From Pelagophyceae sp. CCMP2097 (lineage: Eukaryota; Sar; Pelagophyceae): a stretch of 64,000 bases of DNA. Shown one piece after another: positions 32,021-43,657 of the stretch; position 1 is the first letter of the stretch; each line of letters opens with the position of its first letter. Where the stretch lies: positions 126,794-190,793 of the forward strand of contig MU657223.1 in the NCBI GenBank assembly GCA_026770575.1, read 5' to 3'. The translations under genes and the position numbers were made by a program. The notes beneath the pieces were generated by a model, which did no database searches, was not told the origin of the DNA, and saw nothing but the letters and a program-made list of their open reading frames with translations.

Positions 32021-32251
32021 GCTTGCAGCGCGCGCCGGGTGGGCCTCGCGCCGGCGCCGTCTCAGGCGGAAGTGGGCCGCGGCAGGAGGGCCTCGGGCGG
32101 GCCGCGGCAGCGCGGGGTGCCACCTCAGACGAACGCGGGCCGCGCCGTGTGCTCGAGGACGAGCGCGGTGAGCGTGTCGCCTACGGACGGGCGTGCCGCC
32201 TCGAAGACGCAGGGGAGTTGGTCGGGCGACGTATGCGGCTTTCAGGGTCGC

Positions 32252-34995
32252 TCATCTTCCTTTCAAGTTGGGCCTTTGCCAATAACGCTCGTCTTCCTTG
32301 GGGCTTTGCGGCGCGGCCCTTGGACCCGAGACCGTCTCGTGCTCGAGGAGGTCTGCGACGATTGCCTCGACGAGGGCGCGGTGTTTTTCCAGCGTCTCTG
32401 CGCAACGCTTATGCGCCTCGTCAATCAACAGCTTCGCCTCTTCGTCAATCAGCGACGCGATCCGCGGCGACGCCGTGCGAGGGCCGCCCATGAACTCCTG
32501 GTCCTTCGTCGCGCTCTCCCTGCGGCGTGAGGCTCCCAAAGACGACGAGGACGGAGCGAAAGGCGCAACCAGACTACACGACTCGGACGGAGCGAAACGC
32601 GCCAGCGAACCGACTCACCAGCTCGTGACGGAGAGCTCGCGGCGCGTCTTGTCCGAGCAAAAGGCCCACTGGGCAACCTAGCGTCGTGGCTCCGACGGTT
32701 GATGGGCTTCGAACCACCCGCGCTGCGCCGGAGGCGGGCTTCCCCTGGCGATCATCGAGCCTGTGATACCGCTCACGACTCCCTGGCGTCCGTCGAGCCT
32801 CTGATGCCGCTCACGACTCCGTCGCCACCGTACGGTCCGCGTCTCTCAACGGGCATCCGGACGCGGGAGTGACCATGCGGTGCGCAAGCGTGCGCACGTG
32901 CTGCAAATCGTCAGACGCGCCCGTCGTCACGTCGTCGGCGCCAAAGGCCAGCTCCTCGGCGCCTGGCGCGGCACCGTCGACGGCCGGCGGCGCGTGTCTG
33001 GAAGTGTTCGCTCATGCCACGGGTTTCACCGACGTCTATCTCACCCCCGATGCCACCGTTGTCTCCGACGTCTATCTCGCCCCCAATGCCGACTCTGTCT
33101 GCTGCTGTGACGGTCCTGGTTTTCCGACCCGACGCGGCGGCGCGCAGCGGCCGCCGAGCGCGACGGCGAGCTGGTCTTTGAGGTAGTGGAGCGAGTGCAG
33201 GCCCACCTGTGGGCGCTTTCGCGGCCAACGAGCGAGGCTCGGGACGCACGTCGTCGTCGACGTCCATGGGCGTGAAGAGCGTCGCGCCGGCGATGCCCGA
33301 GATGCGCGGCACGATGGACACCTTGGCCACCGTGTCGTAGCCGGGCCTAAGGCGCGGTTGCAAGCGCGGCGAATGGTGCCAGCAAAGGTCGGGGCTTGCG
33401 GTTGCACCCCCCGCAGTCACGGGCCGCACGCGAGCAGCGCCATGGCGGCGTGGCCGGCCTCGTGCCAGGCGACGACCTCGCGGCGCTTCACATTCGCGGC
33501 ACTTGACACCCTTTGCAAGCCGAGCGTCAGCCGGTCGAGCGCGGCTTCCACGTGGTCCGCGGAGATGCTGTCCTTGTTTCCGCGGACGGCGTAGATGGCT
33601 GCCTCGTTGAGGAGATTTTCCAACATGGCCCCGGAGAAGCCAGTCGTCCGCGCAGAAATTGCCGCAAGGTCCACGTCCGGCCCCAGAGCCTTGCCGCGCG
33701 CGTGCACCTACAACGCCGTGCGGCACCGCAGCAAGCAACGAAAATGGCCTCGAAAATGGGACGCGCCTCGAGAATGGCCTCTCTGCCGATGCGGTCCGGG
33801 AGCGGGATGGGGATGCGCCGGTCGAAGCGCCCCGGCCGCAGCAGCGCCGGGTCGAGGACGTCGGCGCGGTTCGTGGCCGCGATGACGATGACGCCGGTGT
33901 TGCCGTGGAAGCCGTCGAGCTCTGAAAGAATCTGGTTCAGCGTCTGCTCGCGTTCGTCGTTCGCCCCCATGAAGCCACCAGAGGCGGCTCTCTTCCGGCC
34001 AATGGCATCAATCTCGTCGATGAAGATGATGCAGGGCGCGGAGCGCATGGCGTCGGCGAACATGCTGCGGATGCGGGAAGCCCCGACGCCGACAAACATT
34101 TCGATGAACTCGGAACCCGACGCCGCGATGAACGGCACGCCCGCCTCGCCCGCCACCGCCCGCGCCAGCAGCGTCTTGCCCGTGCCTATTCGATTACCGT
34201 CTCCCCCGAACGGTCTCTCCCGAAGCGATTCGACGCACCGGGCGGCCCTTCGAGGATGACGCCGCGCGGGCAGACTGCCCCGAGCTTGTTAAACTTCTGA
34301 GGGTGTTTCAGAAACTCGACCACCTCTTGCAGCTCGCGCTTCGACTCGTCGCACCCCGCGATGACGCTAAAATCGATGCCCGTGACGGGCTCGTACTGGA
34401 CCTTGGCGCGAGACTTAAGCAGGTTCATAATGTCGCCGGGCCCGCGGCCTTTCGTCTCGCCGCTGTCAAAGTTGCCCCCTTTGCCGTCCTTGCCCTTCAA
34501 GTCTCTTGGGTCCTCCTCGGGGGCGCGGCCGAGTTTCGAGAAGATGTAAGCCGCGCCGCCGAAGATTGTTCCGGTGAAGAGCAGGTCCGCCGCGGCGTCC
34601 AAAGCTCTGTAAGGCGGGTTCGCCGACTGGACCTCAAACACCACAGAATGGTCGCGCAACACGCGGATCGTGTTCGACACCTCGTTTGGCAATAAAGCGA
34701 CGACGTGCGCGCCCGGCGAAGGGGAAATGTTGTCCAAAGCGACGAGCTTCAAAGAGTCGGCCGCAATGTAGACGCGGCCCACGGCCTTTCGGCCCACCTC
34801 CTCGTAGAATCGCGAGAGCGACCACTCCGCGTCCTTCTTGTCCTCCTCGTCGGCGGCAAAGGCGGAGAGCGGCAGGCCCGCGGCCCCCGCGACGAGGGGG
34901 ACGTAGTACTTCTTCAGCGCCGCGCGCCGAGGCACCAAGCGCGGCACCACCGCCGCCGCGCACAGGAGGGTAGAGGCGAAGAGCGAGACGAACAT
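32252..34995 (-). CDS. FTSH: FtsH AAA+ zinc metalloprotease, likely plastid-targeted
   Basis: Multi-exon minus-strand gene. ATG 34995 opens a hydrophobic leader ([18 protein letters not shown]), then a basic stretch and [11 protein letters not shown], like a signal plus transit peptide for thylakoid FtsH. Then come the FtsH extracytosolic domain, a membrane segment ([16 protein letters not shown]) and the AAA module: [20 protein letters not shown]; Walker [18 protein letters not shown], split by a 53-nt intron; [16 protein letters not shown] (Walker B); the second region of homology ending [11 protein letters not shown]; the zinc site [15 protein letters not shown]; and [20 protein letters not shown]. 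The last exon ends [20 protein letters not shown] and the stop at 32252. An alternative last exon near 32,200-32,150 is possible. Intron 33766-33708 has a GC donor. Thylakoid FtsH degrades damaged photosystem II proteins; the role is by homology. Confidence 0.93.
32963..33148 (-). repeat. FtsH intron carrying a tandem duplication
   Basis: The intron lies between the exons encoding [11 protein letters not shown] and [13 protein letters not shown]. It holds two imperfect units of about 35 bp, each with ggggGcGAGATAGACGTCGG-type core (about 33,030-33,100). Its donor may be GC (33148) or a GT 21 bases downstream; both keep frame. Confidence 0.6.
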
Positions 34996-35172
34996 CGTCG
35001 ACGTACGGTCCCGCGCCGAGCTTCGGGCTCGCGCTTCGATCTTCGAGCAGAACACCCGAACATTTTTCAAACTTTTGTGGCGTCCGCACTGGCAGGCTCC
35101 TTCTGTCAGAGACGCAAACGTCGCCCCCGGGATGCCCCGCCGCCGACGGGGCTCTATAGTGGCTCTCATCCC

Positions 35173-35224
35173 AGGCGCGTGTTCACCGAACATCTCAACG
35201 GCGACTGTTCACCGAGCATCTCAA
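35173..35224. repeat. 26-bp tandem repeat upstream of FtsH
   Basis: Two adjacent units containing gttcaccga(a/g)catctcaacgg lie about 180 bp 5' of the FtsH start codon. They could be a promoter or UTR element; function unknown. Confidence 0.7.
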
Positions 35225-35288
35225 CGGCCGACGATACAAAATTGGTCCCAAGCAGCTTATGCTCTTACGGGGCGCCCTTTGGCCTCGT

Positions 35289-36739
35289 TCAGATGCCGAG
35301 CATAGCGGCGGCGGCGGCGCCGGGCGTCGGCGGCGGCTTGACGTCCTTTGGCGCAATGGTCTCGATACGTTTGATAATCTCAGCGAAGAACTCCGCCAGC
35401 ACCCGCTGCGTCACCGACCCGTTGGGCTGGAGCAGCACGGTGCGCTCGACCTGCGCCTGGACGACGGCGAGGAGCGCGCCCTTTGCCACCAAAGGCGCGG
35501 CGCCCTGCTGCGGCGTCAGAGCAGCCTCGAGTAAAGTGTTCCACTCTGACGCGTCAGAGTCCATGTCCCGGCACGCCGCGATCAACAACTTGTACACCTC
35601 CGCCGCCGCCGCGTAGGCCGGCGGCACCGCGCCAGCCGCGCCCTTGACGCAGTCGGGGAACTGCGTGTGCAGCAGCCGCGCAGTCGTCGCCTAGCGTCCT
35701 CGCGCCGTCGGGTCCATCGTGCTCCGTCTCCAATCGGCGCCCTGTGTGCTCTAAGAACGGACCTCATCGTAGCGGCACGTGTGCGCCGCGTAGAGCTGGA
35801 GCACTTTCCTGTGATGTCAAAGGATCATCTTCTGACGACGGCGGACGGCAGCGTAGGCGAGACAAACGCACTGCAGGATGGCGACCATGCCGCCCATGTC
35901 GGCCTCGTCGCCCTTTGCCTTCTTTGCCCAGCTCTCCAGGGTAGTCAGCACGGCCTCGTCGAACTTGCCGTCCTCGACTTTGGAGGCGACCTTTGTCGCG
36001 AGGACCTGGGCCTTTTCCGGGGCCAGGGGCCAGCGCAGCTCGCCGTCGTCGTCGGCGCAGGAGACGACAATGTCCGTCAGCCGGTCCGAGGCGCTCTCGA
36101 GAGCGTCGGTGGCCTGGTCAATAATGGCAGACAAAGTGTTCGCCAAGTTCGAGGCAAACGCGTGCAGCCGCGCCTTGGCCGCGCTGTTCGGCGCTTCGTC
36201 CGAGAGGGTCGCAATCGCCATGAAGAACTGGGGCGTGCCTACGCCGCGGCGTCGACGGCGAGAGCCGCGACAGGCGTCGACGCCGAGAACCGCAGAGGGC
36301 GACCGCCGTCGAGTGCCCTCCGGCGGCGTCGCAAGGCGCATCCCGGCGCAGCGCCGCACGCACCGACGGTGCTGACCAGCGAATCCGCCTACGACCGGCG
36401 CGTCGGTGCGTGCGGAGGGAGGATGACACGTTGAACATGCGTCGTGCGGGCACCTGGAGGCGCGCCGGCAGCTCGTAGACGGGGAGGTCCGCGAGCTCCT
36501 CGACAAGCTCGCCGTACGTCTTGACGCCCGACGGCCGCCGGCTCGACTGCATCAAAACGGCGCCTCTCCGCGCCGGCGCCGCAGCGCGATCTACGCAGCG
36601 CGCGTCCTTCCGAAGCTCGCCGGCAACGGCCGCTTGGAAAAGACGCACCGTGGACCGCGGCCTTTGGGCCGAAGCTCTGCGGTGCGAACGCGCAGACGCT
36701 CGCGGCGCCGAGCGCGCAGGCGGCGAGGTGGAGTCTCAT
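35289..36739 (-). CDS. Plastid-targeted protein of unknown function
   Basis: ATG 36739 opens MRLHLAACALGAASVCAFAPQ, a signal peptide whose cleavage region matches the heterokont AFAP motif with Phe at +1, followed by SFGPKAA. This is the standard signature for import into the four-membrane plastid. Downstream exons, joined by GT-AG introns, give TYGELVEELADLPVYELPA, then a helical exon (about 36,243-35,878) with FFMAIATLSDEAPNSAAK and LRWPLAPEKAQVLATKVASK, and a last exon (about 35,693-35,289) with ARLLHTQFPDCVKGA, EVYKLLIAACRDMDSDASEW and FFAEIIKRIETIAPKDVKPP. It is soluble, alpha-helical and acidic. I do not recognise a family. Exon 1 and 2 limits are approximate. Confidence 0.65.
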
Positions 36740-37933
36740 TCGGAATCGCGATCGCTATACTTTTTTTAGCGAAACGAAGTGGTGAGTCGGGTGCGGCACG
36801 AAGCCCATCCTGTGGACCATTCAAGGAAAGAAGACCGCCATGCAGAGTGCTGACTGCGGAGTGCGGCCGTTGGAACGCGCGAACGGTGCCGGTTGTGAAA
36901 ATGGGCCGCAGCGAGGGCCGCAGCGAGGGGGTGAGATAACCACTTGATCCAAGAGGCAGCGAGGGCCGCAGCGAGGGGGATGGCTTACGCGACGCATGTC
37001 GTGGAAGAAGGCCGCAGCGAGGGGGGTAGTGACAGGCTGCGCCTTGCCGAGATTCACGCGGCGGCAGGCGTGCTGCAGAGCGTGCAGCCGAGCCCGACGC
37101 GCATGCCCCCGGTCTCGTTGCGGGATGGTTAAGGTGCGTGCCCCTCGGATCATTGATCACGCAACCGCTTTGATCGTATTTGTCCAAGATCGCGGCTTCA
37201 AGTCGAAGAGCCTCGAAGCGCTTCCTGCGGCTGAGCCTGCGGGTACCACGAGCCTGCGGCCGAGCCTCCTGCTCAGACGCCTTTGAGGGTCACTTCCTAT
37301 AGGCTCCGGCTCCGCCGCGAAAATGGGGAGGGATCCCTCTTCCCACGCGCCGCTCTTGATTGTTTCGGCCGTGCACTAGGAATTCCTAGACATCGACGTC
37401 GAGCAAGGCGCCCGGGAGACCGTCCCCACCCCAGCACAATTCGCAGCCCACGCCGCGCCGCGTGTTGCTTTAGTATCGCCAACCGAGCTGCTTATTTGCC
37501 GCACAGGCTCGGCGCCAATACGCCGCGCGCCAGCAGGCCTACGTCTTCCGACAGGGGCCTTTCGTCCAGCGGCCAAACGGCCGGCACTGCTAGATGACTG
37601 ACACCGCCCGCCGCTTCTCTTCGCGCTCTCCCGTTTCTCTGCTCCCTGCGCTTGGCCTGCCCACCGCGCCGTCTGTTTGCTTGAGTAAAGTGAATATCGC
37701 TAACCCCATCTCCGCCGAGCTCGGGTGCCAGTGGCCGTGTTTTAATCCGCCGGTGCATGGTCCTCGTCGTCTGAGGTCCGCGGCGGCGTCCGCCGGCGCG
37801 GCGGCGTTCCCACAAAGGGGGTTTTGGACGCCGGGGCGACGCTGCCTCGAGCTTTTCGGGCGGCGGCGGCGCCGCGCCAGAAAAAGACCATTCGGTGGCC
37901 CGCCGCCTGTTCCGATGCGCCCTTCCTAGGTGG
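36740..37933. other. Gene-free stretch with GC-rich minisatellite and a dispersed repeat
   Basis: Between about 36,900 and 37,025 the unit ggccgcagcgagg occurs several times. A dispersed repeat copy lies at 37593-37702. No ORF here shows family features. Confidence 0.6.
37593..37702 (+). repeat. Dispersed repeat, copy A
   Basis: About 100 bp shared with 46575-46676 in the same orientation. It starts gatgactgacaccgcccg and ends in an agtaaa(g)tg motif. See copy B for flanking direct repeats. Confidence 0.8.
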
Positions 37934-39436
37934 ATGTCCGCTGAGGATCATCCGGACACGCCCTTGATGTCGGCATCCGATCCTTTCTACGTGGTCAAGG
38001 ATGAACTCGCGCGAACACCGCGTCTGGCCACATGTCCCGCGGCCTCGGCGCTGCCGCGGGCTCGGCGGTAGCCCGCGCCGACGCGCGCGCACCTAGGCTG
38101 CCAAGGTGGCGAAGATCGACTCGTCGTTGGCGTCGTTCACAGACGTGCTGTACTCTTCCAACACGGCCTCGAACCCGGCCTTTAAGGAACTGAAGAAGAA
38201 TCTGGTACTCGCCCTATAGATCGCGACCGGGGCTCGCGTTTGAACCCCTGCCGCCCGAATTCAACGCCTGGATTCAACGCCCGCCGACGGCCGGATGCTA
38301 GGCGCGGGACCTGCGCGCCGCGGACGCGCAGCTGAAGGACCTCGGTCTTACCGTAAACTACGTCGAGCGCGACCGCGCCACGTTTTCGCACATTGATGAC
38401 CGCGAGCTCAACGACCGGAAACGATTCATCGTCCGCCAAGACCGCCGGCGTCCCATTCTGAAGGGCGGGCAGACGGAGCGGCCTCTGCACCGAAGGGACG
38501 TTTTTTCGGCGCGCCGCGCAACGCGCCCGCCCGCGCAGGAGGAAGTCGGCAAGAAGCTGGCGCAAGCGCGCGACGCGGCGTCGGGCGAGCGCGCGCGCCG
38601 GAAGATCCAGGCCGACGAGAAGTCATCGCTCGCGGCACGCCCCCGGGTCGTTTACGCCGGTCGAAAACCTGCACCGCAGACATCATGACACACGGAGTCG
38701 CGAGCGGCATACGAGGGCGCGCCGGGAAAGGCCGTGGTCGTGCGCGGCCGACGTTGCTCGTTGTGTGGTCCTTTCTGGCCGCGTCACGTTCGTCTCCAGG
38801 CCAACGCGGGCAACATGGGCGCGCGGTCGGACGTGGAGATGCAGCACACGGACTTTATCCACAACCAGCACGCGCGCACGCGGCAGGTCATGGAGGAGCA
38901 GGACGAGAATATCGAGCAGCTCGACGGCGCCGTAGACCGCATCCACCACATGGCGGAAGAGATCCACGGCGAGCTCAAGACGTGAGGACCCGCGCTCCGC
39001 GCTCCGCGGTGCCAGGGGCGCCGGAGACGCGCCCGTGCCCCCGGAGGGGGCGACGAACAAGGCGATTGCAGGCAAACGCGCCTCATCGACGACCTCGAGG
39101 CCGGCCTCGACGAGACGACTGAGAAGATGAACTTCGTCATGGGCAAGCTCGCAAAGCTGCTCAAGACCAAGGACACGTGCGTTGGCCGCTCGCGGGCGCC
39201 GCCAAAGAGAGGCTTTTACAATTTTCTCAATAAAGATTTGATAAAATCTTCAATTTGCCTTTATTGAGATATTAACGTTGCAAAAAAGTCGAATATTTAA
39301 AGGGAAGGCGCGACGGAGACCGGCACAACGCCGTTCCCACTGCAAGCGTTCTCCAAACGCCAGGTGCCAACTCATGACCATCGTCATCTTGACCGTCGTC
39401 CTCATCGTCCTCGTCTTGCTCGTCATCTGGGTCTGA
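37934..39436 (+). CDS. Qc-SNARE (syntaxin-6/SYP5-SYP6 type)
   Basis: At least seven exons. Exon 1 (37934-38008) ends DPFYVVKDEL, the syntaxin-6 N-terminal signature. Exon 2 is 38097-38204. Exon 3 from 38302 has LGLTVNYVERDRATFSHI and DDRELNDRKRFIVRQ, the N-terminal Habc-type helix. The SNARE motif spans 38800-38981 and 39072-39176: NQHARTRQVMEEQDENIEQL, then RLIDDLEAGLDETTEKMNFV. The last exon (39364-39436) supplies the membrane anchor LMTIVILTVVLIVLVLLVIW. The last three exons keep exact phase. Qc-SNAREs work in trans-Golgi, endosome and vacuole fusion. The first intron has a GC donor (38009) and the last is an AT-rich 187-nt intron. The join after exon 3 is uncertain. Confidence 0.88.
39177..39363 (+). 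repeat. AT-rich SNARE intron with sequence related to the repeat island
   Basis: The gtgcgt...gccag intron contains aataaagatttgataaaatctt and ctttattgagatattaacg. Similar words occur at 15,045-15,065 and 16,142-16,160 in the repeat island. Base composition is unlike neighbouring introns. Confidence 0.5.
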
Positions 39437-40054
39437 GGCTCGCCGTCCGAGGAGGCTCTTCGTCCGAGGCGGCTCGTCGTCCGACCATCCACAGCCGTGG
39501 CGGCGCACGGCCGAGCGCCCGCGAGGCCTCCGCTCACAATCAGACTGGATGCCACATCGACTCGCAGACCACCGGCGACGGCCAGTGTGGAGGACGCGCG
39601 GCCCGGCTACGCCTGTAATCGCTCGATCATTATCAACCTGCTTCACACAAAGCGCGCCGCGATGGCCCTGGGACGAGTCCCCGCGTCTGCGCGCGAGTGC
39701 CACTGCCTGGCCAAGCGCACGCGAGGTCCCTTCTCTGCTTTATAATTCCGTTTCCTAGGACCCGAAATAGTCCTCAGCCTCGGGAGCTGGAGAAGGGGCC
39801 ATAAAAAAATTTTAAACGGGTCCTGCGGAGCGAGACGCTCCGAAGCTCGGCGGCAGCGAGGACCCTCTGTCGCGCCCCCAGGTCCAGATGGCGATTTATT
39901 TTTTTGCGGCGAGTACTCGCGAGACGAATTAATTTTGTCGGGGGCTGTCTGCGCCTGACGCGTCGGCTGCGAGTCGGGCACATTTGTTCGCCTATTTACG
40001 TGGGACTCGGCAGCTCGCTCGCCTGCGACCGGGCCGCTCGTTTCGCGCGGCGAA
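39437..40054. other. Intergenic region upstream of Sec24
   Basis: No gene features. A short AT-rich block lies at 39,800-39,930. Confidence 0.5.
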
Positions 40055-43000
40055 ATGTCGCACCAGGGCTTTGGACCGCCCAGGGGCCCTCCGCAGACGT
40101 ATAACCCGGCGGGCATGCAGGGCGGCTTCGCGCCCCCTCCGGGCGGCATGCCGCCGCCGCCGCAGTTCCAGCCGCCGCCGCAGCCGCAGACCATGGGCGC
40201 GTACGCGCCGCCGGGCGGCCGGAGCATGGCGCCGCCGCCGCCGCAGCAGTTCAGCGCGCCCCCGCCGCCGCAGATGGGCAGCTACTCGCCGGCGCCGCCG
40301 CCGCCGATGGCGTCGCCGCAGATGCAGACGTTCCAGCCGGCGCAGTCGACGTACCAGCCGCAGGCGCCACCTGCGACGTACGCAGCCGCCCCGACGATGC
40401 ACGAAAACTTGCCCCGGCGTCGATTTTCCGGGACGGAGCCCCTCCCCGAGAGAGGGGACCAGGTTGACGCTGCAGGCGTGATGGATTATCCGCCGGCTCA
40501 ATTAGGCAACAATATAGGCAGCAGCCGCCACCGCAGGCACCCGCGGCCGCCTTTGGGCGCATGAACATGGGCCCGCCGCCGTCGTCGGCGTACGCGCCGG
40601 GCGCGCCGCCGGCGCCTCAGATGATGCAGCCGGCTGCGCCGCAGATGATGTCGACGCAGCCGGGGGGCTACGTGCCCGAGCCGGCAAAGGCGGGCTTTAT
40701 GACGCCGCCGGCGTCTCAGGCGGGCCCGGGTTACGCGCAGAGCAACTCGCCGGGCTACGAACAGGGTGGCGTCGTTGCCGGCGCGCCCCAGGCGGCGCTT
40801 GCCGCGATTGATTATGCTTCCCAGTGCGACGCGCGGTACATGCGCTGCACCGTCGGCAAGTTCGGCAACTCGGCGGCGACGCAGGCGGCGGCCAAAGTGC
40901 CCTTCGGTGTCGTCTGCCAGCCCATGGCCCTGGACACGTCGAACGACGGCGTGCCTTTGGAGGTTGTGAACTTTGGCTCAACAGGCATCGTCCGCTGCAA
41001 AAAGTGCCGCGCCTACATCAACCCCTTCGTGTCGTGGGTGAACAACGGCCGGCAGTGGCGGTGCAACGTCTGCGGCTTTGTGAACGACGTGCCCAACTCG
41101 TACTTTTGCCAGCTGGACCCGGAGACGGGCCAGCGGCGCGACCGCGACCAGAGGCCCGAGCTGCGCGACGGCAGCGTGGAACTCGTGGCGCCGGGCGAGT
41201 ACATGGTCCGCCCGCCGCAGCCGCCCGTCTACGTCTTCGTCCTCGACGTCTCCGCCGCCGCCGTGGCCAACGGCTCGGTGGCCGTGGCCGCTGGGGCCAT
41301 CGGCGCCTCTTTGGATTCGCTGCCCGGCGCGCCGCGTACGCAGTTTGCTTTGATCACGTACGACGCCGCCGTGCACTTTTACTCGCTCAAGGCGACGCTG
41401 CGCGCGCCGCAGATGCTCTGCGTGGCAGACCTGGCCGATTTCTTCGTGCCGCTGCCCGACGACCTGCTCGTCAACCTCGCTGAGTCCCGGGCCCAAGTCG
41501 ACCAGCTCCTCGACTCGCTGGCTGCCATGCACGGCGGCGGCGGCGACGCGGGCGCCCAGGGCGCCGCCGCGGGCGCGCGCAGCGAGGCGGCGTTGGGGTC
41601 GGCTTTGACGGCGGCGTACCGAGTCATGGGCCACGTCGGCGGCAAGTTGTGCGTCTTCGTCTCCGCTTTGCCGAGCGTCGGCGAGGCGCCGCTGAAGCAG
41701 CGCGAGAACCCGCGGGCCTACGGCACGGACCAGGAGCGGCTGCTGCTCCACGCCGAGTCGGCGCCGGAGCCCAGTTGGTACGAGACCAAGGCCATTGAAT
41801 TCTCGCGCCTCCAGATCGGAGTGGAGCTCTTCATCACCGCGGCGGCGTACTGCGACGTCGCCACGTTGGCAGTGCTGCCAAAGGTGACGGCCGGGCAGCT
41901 GTACCACTACCCTGGCTTTGCGGCGCACCGCGACGGCGAAAAGCTCGACGCCGAAGTGAGGCGCGCGCTGACGCGGCCCACGGGCTTCGAGGCGGTCATG
42001 CGCGTGCGCTGCACCCGCGGCCTCCGCGTCACCGCCTTCCGCGGCAATTACTACATCCGCGGCCACGACTTGCTCGCGCTCCCGAACTGCAGCGCCGAGT
42101 CCGTCTTCGTCCTCGAGCTCGCGCACGACGAGGCCCCGCTCACCGCAGGCGTCGCGACCGTGCAGGCCTCGCTGCTCTACACGACGTCTAGCGGCGAGCG
42201 GCGCATCCGCGTGCACACTTTGGTTGCGCCCGTGACGTCGAGCGTCGCCGAAATCGTCGCGTCGGCCGACGTCGACGCGCTGGTCAACGTCATGGCCAAG
42301 AGCGCCGTCGACGTCGCGTTGAAGTCGGGCCTCGAGGCGGCGCGTTCTAAGCTGCAGGCAAAGTGCGTTGAGATCATCGGCGCCTGCCGCGCGGACCGCG
42401 TTGGAGGCGGCGTCGGGCAGATTTCCAACTACGCCACGCAGTCCATGCCCGGCTACCGCGCCGCCGGGCCCGCGCCGGGCTCGCAGCCCCAGGCGCCCCA
42501 GGCGCCCAAGCTGCCCGACGCGCTGCAGCTCCTGCCCTTGTACACCATGTCGCTCCTCAAGTGCTCGGCCTTCCGCGGCGGCGTCGACGTCCGAGCCGAC
42601 GAGCGCGCGTTCGTGCTGCAGCGCCTCGACAACATGTCGCCCGACGACACGCGGTACTACGTCTACCCGCGCCTCTTCGCCCTCCACGCGCTGCCCGGCG
42701 ACGCCGGCTTCGCCGACGGCAACGGCGACGCCAACGGCAACGGCGCGCCGGGCATCGTGCTCCCGCCGCCGTGCAACCTCTCCGCCGAGTCGCTGACGAG
42801 CGACGGCGTCTTTCTTCTGGACAACTCGCTGCAGCTGTTTGTATGGCTTGGCGCCGCCGTGCCCCAGCACCTCTTCGACACGCTCTTCTACGTGCAGCAG
42901 AACGGCGAGATCGCACTCAAGCCCGCCGACGGCGACGCCAACTCGCTCGCCTCGCGCGCCCAGGCCATCATCGCCGAGCTGCGGAGCCAGCACGCGCCGC

Positions 43001-43140
43001 ACTTGCACCTCGAGGTGGTGCGCGAGGGCGACCCGCAGCGCGCCGCCGTCTTCTTCCGGCACCTCGTCGAGGACCACGCCGCGTTCTCCGGCGGCCAGTT
43101 CTCCTACCAAGAGTTCATGGCCCACATCCAGCGCTCGTAG
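40055..43140 (+). CDS. SEC24: COPII coat subunit Sec24
   Basis: Exons 40055-40377 and 40518-43140 join in phase (gtacgc...atatag) to 981 residues. Sec24 is the cargo-selecting subunit of the COPII coat that buds vesicles from the ER. Domains in order: a Pro/Gln/Met-rich disordered N-terminus of about 200 residues; beta-barrel start; zinc finger GIVRCKKCRAYINPFVSW with WRCNVCGFVNDVP; trunk (VWA-like) VYVFVLDVSAAAV to QFALITYDAAVHFYSL; helical domain around TVQASLLYTTSSGERRIRVH and VNVMAKSAVDVAL; and gelsolin repeat VFLLDNSLQLFVWLG. The C-terminus (QFSYQEFMAHIQ) is typical. Length is normal. Confidence 0.97.
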
Positions 43141-43657
43141 ACGGGTGGGCCCGCTGCAGACAAAAACGGCGCCGGCGCCGGAGTCGTCGCGGGCGCGGCG
43201 CCCGCGGCGTGCGGACGAGCCGCGACGCGCCCGGTCAAGCCCCGGCGCGAGCCGACCGCCACGCGGGACAGACGAGCCGGTCCGTCGCCTCGGGGGAGGC
43301 GCGTCCTCGCTCCCTCGTCCCACGCCGAAGTAACCGAGCTGCTTCCCGAGATCAGAGCGGCCGTATTGGCGTTCGAGCGCGGGAACGACGAGGAGAGGAA
43401 CACACAGCCCGCGGGACATGCAGCGCTGCAAGACTGAGAGTCCCTTCACTGCTCACCGGAATCAGAACCCCTCTAGCGTTGCCAGGCAGGCTTGATCGGT
43501 GCCCTGGCGGGCGGACCACTTCACATCGGTGTATGTTTTATGATTGGGGGGTCCCCAGAGCCGTTTTGGACGGTGGGTTGGATTCGGCGGCGGCTTCGTG
43601 CACCTAGCACGAGCTGCTCGCCTCGGAGACGTACGGGTCTTGTGCGCGTCAGGCGGC
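43141..43657. other. Intergenic region
   Basis: 3' region between the convergent Sec24 and unknown genes. Nothing recognised. Confidence 0.5.

Noticed and set aside
36900..37025. CRISPR-like array
   Set aside because: The ggccgcagcgagg units are short, GC-rich and irregularly spaced without unique spacers of constant length; this is a minisatellite in a eukaryote.
40978..43449. Open minus-strand frame of 823 codons
   Set aside because: It is the exact antisense of Sec24, whose plus-strand product matches the family throughout. High GC and codon bias keep the antisense frame free of stops.
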